NCBI GenBank assembly: GCA_963665555.2
Contig: OY762308.1
Coordinates: forward strand, 1,178,001 to 1,242,000
Length of the DNA stretch: 64,000 nt
Reading direction: 5' to 3'
Origin: CAXXXW01 sp963665555
GTDB lineage: Bacteria > Pseudomonadota > Alphaproteobacteria > Thalassobaculales > Thalassobaculaceae
The position numbers and the translations under genes were made by a program. The notes under the pieces are model-generated. The model worked only from the letters and a program-made list of their open reading frames with translations. It made no database searches and had not been told where the DNA came from. This document shows positions 62,785 through 64,000 of the stretch, piece by piece (positions within the stretch are counted from its first letter, which is position 1; every line of letters begins with the position of its first letter).

Positions 62785-62817
62785 CGCGCCGGGGCGCGCG
62801 ACATCGCGCCGGGGCGC
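62785..62817. repeat. Two 13-bp direct repeats in a convergent gap
   Basis: CGCGCCGGGGCGC occurs at 62785-62797 and 62805-62817 between the stops of the enolase-superfamily and nadK genes. No T-run, so it is not an obvious terminator. Confidence 0.6.
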
Positions 62818-62819
62818 CG

Positions 62820-63587
62820 TCAGGGCGCGAACTGCTCCTTCATCAGGCGCTCGTCGAAATTGTGTTCGGGGTCGTGCAGGAGGCGGAGCGCGATTTCCCG
62901 GTCCTCGACGACCGTGACGGCGGCGATGTCGCGCACCTCCGTCGCGTCCGCCGTCGCGCTGACCGGCCGCTTGGCGGTGTCCAGCGCCTCGACGCGGATG
63001 CGCGCCTTGTTGTCGAGCAGCGCGCCGCGCCAGCGCCGGGGGCGGAAGGCGCTGATCGGCGTCATCGCCAGCACGCCGGCCCCGAGCGGCACGATCGGCC
63101 CGTGCGCCGAGAGGTTGTAGGCGGTGCTCCCCGCCGGCGTCGAGACGATCAGGCCGTCGCACAACAGGTCCGCCATGCGCTCGGCGCCGTCGATGACGAC
63201 GCGGAGCCGGGCCGTCTGCGCGGTCTGGCGCAGCAGCGAGACCTCGTTGATCGCCAGCGCCTCCCGGCGTTCGCCGGCGACCGTCTCCACCGTCATCCGC
63301 AGCGGGTGGAGCGTGACCGGCGTCGCCGCCGCGAGGCGTTCGAGCAGGCCGTCCTCGGCGTATTCGTTCATCAGGAAGCCGATGGTGCCGCGGTTCATGC
63401 CGAAGACCTCGACCGGGCGGTCGAAATGCCGGCGCAGCGTCTCCAGCATCAGCCCGTCGCCGCCGAGCGCGACGATCACGTCCGCCTCCTCCGGCGGGAC
63501 CGCGGCGTAGCGGGCCGACAGCGCCTTCCCGGCCGCGGCCGCCTCGGGCGCGGAGGAAGCGACGAAAGCGATCCCGCGGCGCGCCAC
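62820..63587 (-). CDS. nadK: NAD kinase
   Basis: Phosphorylates NAD to NADP. The 255 residues from GTG 63587 contain the GGDG motif in IVALGGDGLMLETLR, NRGTIGFLMNEY, the NE/D motif ALNEVS-like AINEVSLLRQ, and the conserved C-terminal DGLIVSTPAGSTAYNLSAHG. Size is that of the short alphaproteobacterial enzyme. The upstream partial gene ends 29 bp before it on the same strand. Confidence 0.96.
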   Translation of the reverse strand: MARRGIAFVASSAPEAAAAGKALSARYAAVPPEEADVIVALGGDGLMLETLRRHFDRPVEVFGMNRGTIGFLMNEYAEDGLLERLAAATPVTLHPLRMTVETVAGERREALAINEVSLLRQTAQTARLRVVIDGAERMADLLCDGLIVSTPAGSTAYNLSAHGPIVPLGAGVLAMTPISAFRPRRWRGALLDNKARIRVEALDTAKRPVSATADATEVRDIAAVTVVEDREIALRLLHDPEHNFDERLMKEQFAP

Positions 63588-63616
63588 CGGCGAGGCTCCG
63601 GCCCGGGGCGCGGCGC

Positions 63617-64000
63617 TCAGCCGCTCCAGGGCGCGATCGCCTCCTTGAGCCGGCGATAGCCGTCGAGGAAGCCGGGCCGCGCGCCGGAATACACCTCGTC
63701 GAACCGGGCGAGCGCGTCGTCGAGCCAGGCGCGCAGGCGCCCGTTGCCCGGATTGGCGTCGAGATAGGCGTCGCGGATCAGCACGAAATGGATGCGCGGG
63801 TCGTAGGGCTGCTTGGTCCCGCCGACCCATTCGTCGCCGTCCAGCAGGCGCAGCAGCATCGCGTCGGCCGAACCGAGCGTCTGCTCGTGGATCGCCGGGC
63901 CGGACATGCGGTGCATCACCGAGGTCATGTCGCGCCCGTTGCCGGTGACGTAGCCGAGATCGGCCCACAGTTTCCGCGTGTCCGTCTCGTGGCCGAGATG
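63617..64000 (-). CDS. Uncharacterised protein (partial, 5' end outside window)
   Basis: The last about 127 residues are visible; the frame runs open to the window edge (HLGHETDTRKLWADLGYVTG). Not recognised. It is soluble, with motifs MHRMSGPAIHEQTLGSADAM, RLLDGDEWVGGTKQPYDPRI and WLDDALARFDEV. Directly upstream of nadK and probably in the same operon. Confidence 0.75.
   Translation of the reverse strand, partial: HLGHETDTRKLWADLGYVTGNGRDMTSVMHRMSGPAIHEQTLGSADAMLLRLLDGDEWVGGTKQPYDPRIHFVLIRDAYLDANPGNGRLRAWLDDALARFDEVYSGARPGFLDGYRRLKEAIAPWSG

Overview
The window is very GC-rich and gene-dense, and reads as an alphaproteobacterial chromosome around its replication-initiation locus. The dnaA-dnaN-recF-gyrB block lies on the minus strand with rpsT next to dnaA. 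It is followed by enoyl-CoA hydratase, mutM, ubiE and ubiB, a gene order familiar from Rhizobiales and Rhodospirillales. The origin-like gap contains a cluster of GANTC (CcrM) sites, and a class II DAHP synthase is present; both fit Alphaproteobacteria. The abundance of Fe(II)/2-oxoglutarate dioxygenases, CoA transferases and ABC importers suggests a heterotrophic, possibly host- or particle-associated organism outside the well-known genera; that last point is inference.

Layout. 1-10.5 kb: replication genes, a candidate oriC (5176-5911), S20, then lipid, repair and ubiquinone genes. 10.5-16.1 kb: alcohol dehydrogenase, a Panacea-type antitoxin-like gene with an unrecognised partner, then PhyH dioxygenase, formyl-CoA-transferase-like and TauD-like genes. 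16.2-19.7 kb: an accessory island whose distal part is AT-rich. It holds an adenine methyltransferase, a PD-ExK restriction-like endonuclease and a TIR-domain gene in one operon, followed by VapBC. 19.8-25.5 kb: gpt, an OmpA-like lipoprotein, tRNA-Arg, an NMT1/THI5-like protein, ACR3 arsenite pump and hemF. 25.5-35 kb: one nine-gene minus-strand operon with a peptide/nickel-type ABC importer, N-carbamoyl-D-amino-acid amidohydrolase, an MFS pump and an acetolactate-synthase-like TPP enzyme. 35-47.9 kb: copper ATPase, transporters, PhyH dioxygenase, class III aminotransferase, DAHP synthase, a nicotinate phosphoribosyltransferase and a glutamine amidotransferase. 48-50.9 kb: a GPP34 protein, then a decayed HEPN-MNT locus and a frameshifted membrane/coiled-coil/TPR gene. 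50.9-60 kb: amidohydrolase, EamA, GST, tRNA-Met, and a Liv-type ABC importer ending in boxC of aerobic benzoyl-CoA degradation. 60-64 kb: pyrF, a small secreted protein resembling cyanovirin-N lectins, an enolase-superfamily enzyme, NAD kinase and a partial gene.

How the genes work together. Operons are tightly packed, with many 1-8 bp overlaps of the ATGA, GTGA or TTGA type. In both ABC importer operons a perfect GC hairpin follows the substrate-binding-protein gene. Every frameshift I can demonstrate lies in an accessory gene (Panacea, TIR, MNT, TPR). No core gene in the window is broken, so the defence and toxin-antitoxin content looks to be decaying rather than the sequence being generally poor. 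The strongest candidate for something new is the methyltransferase-endonuclease-TIR operon at 16.2-18.6 kb. The second is the Panacea/176-residue protein pair at 11.9-12.8 kb.
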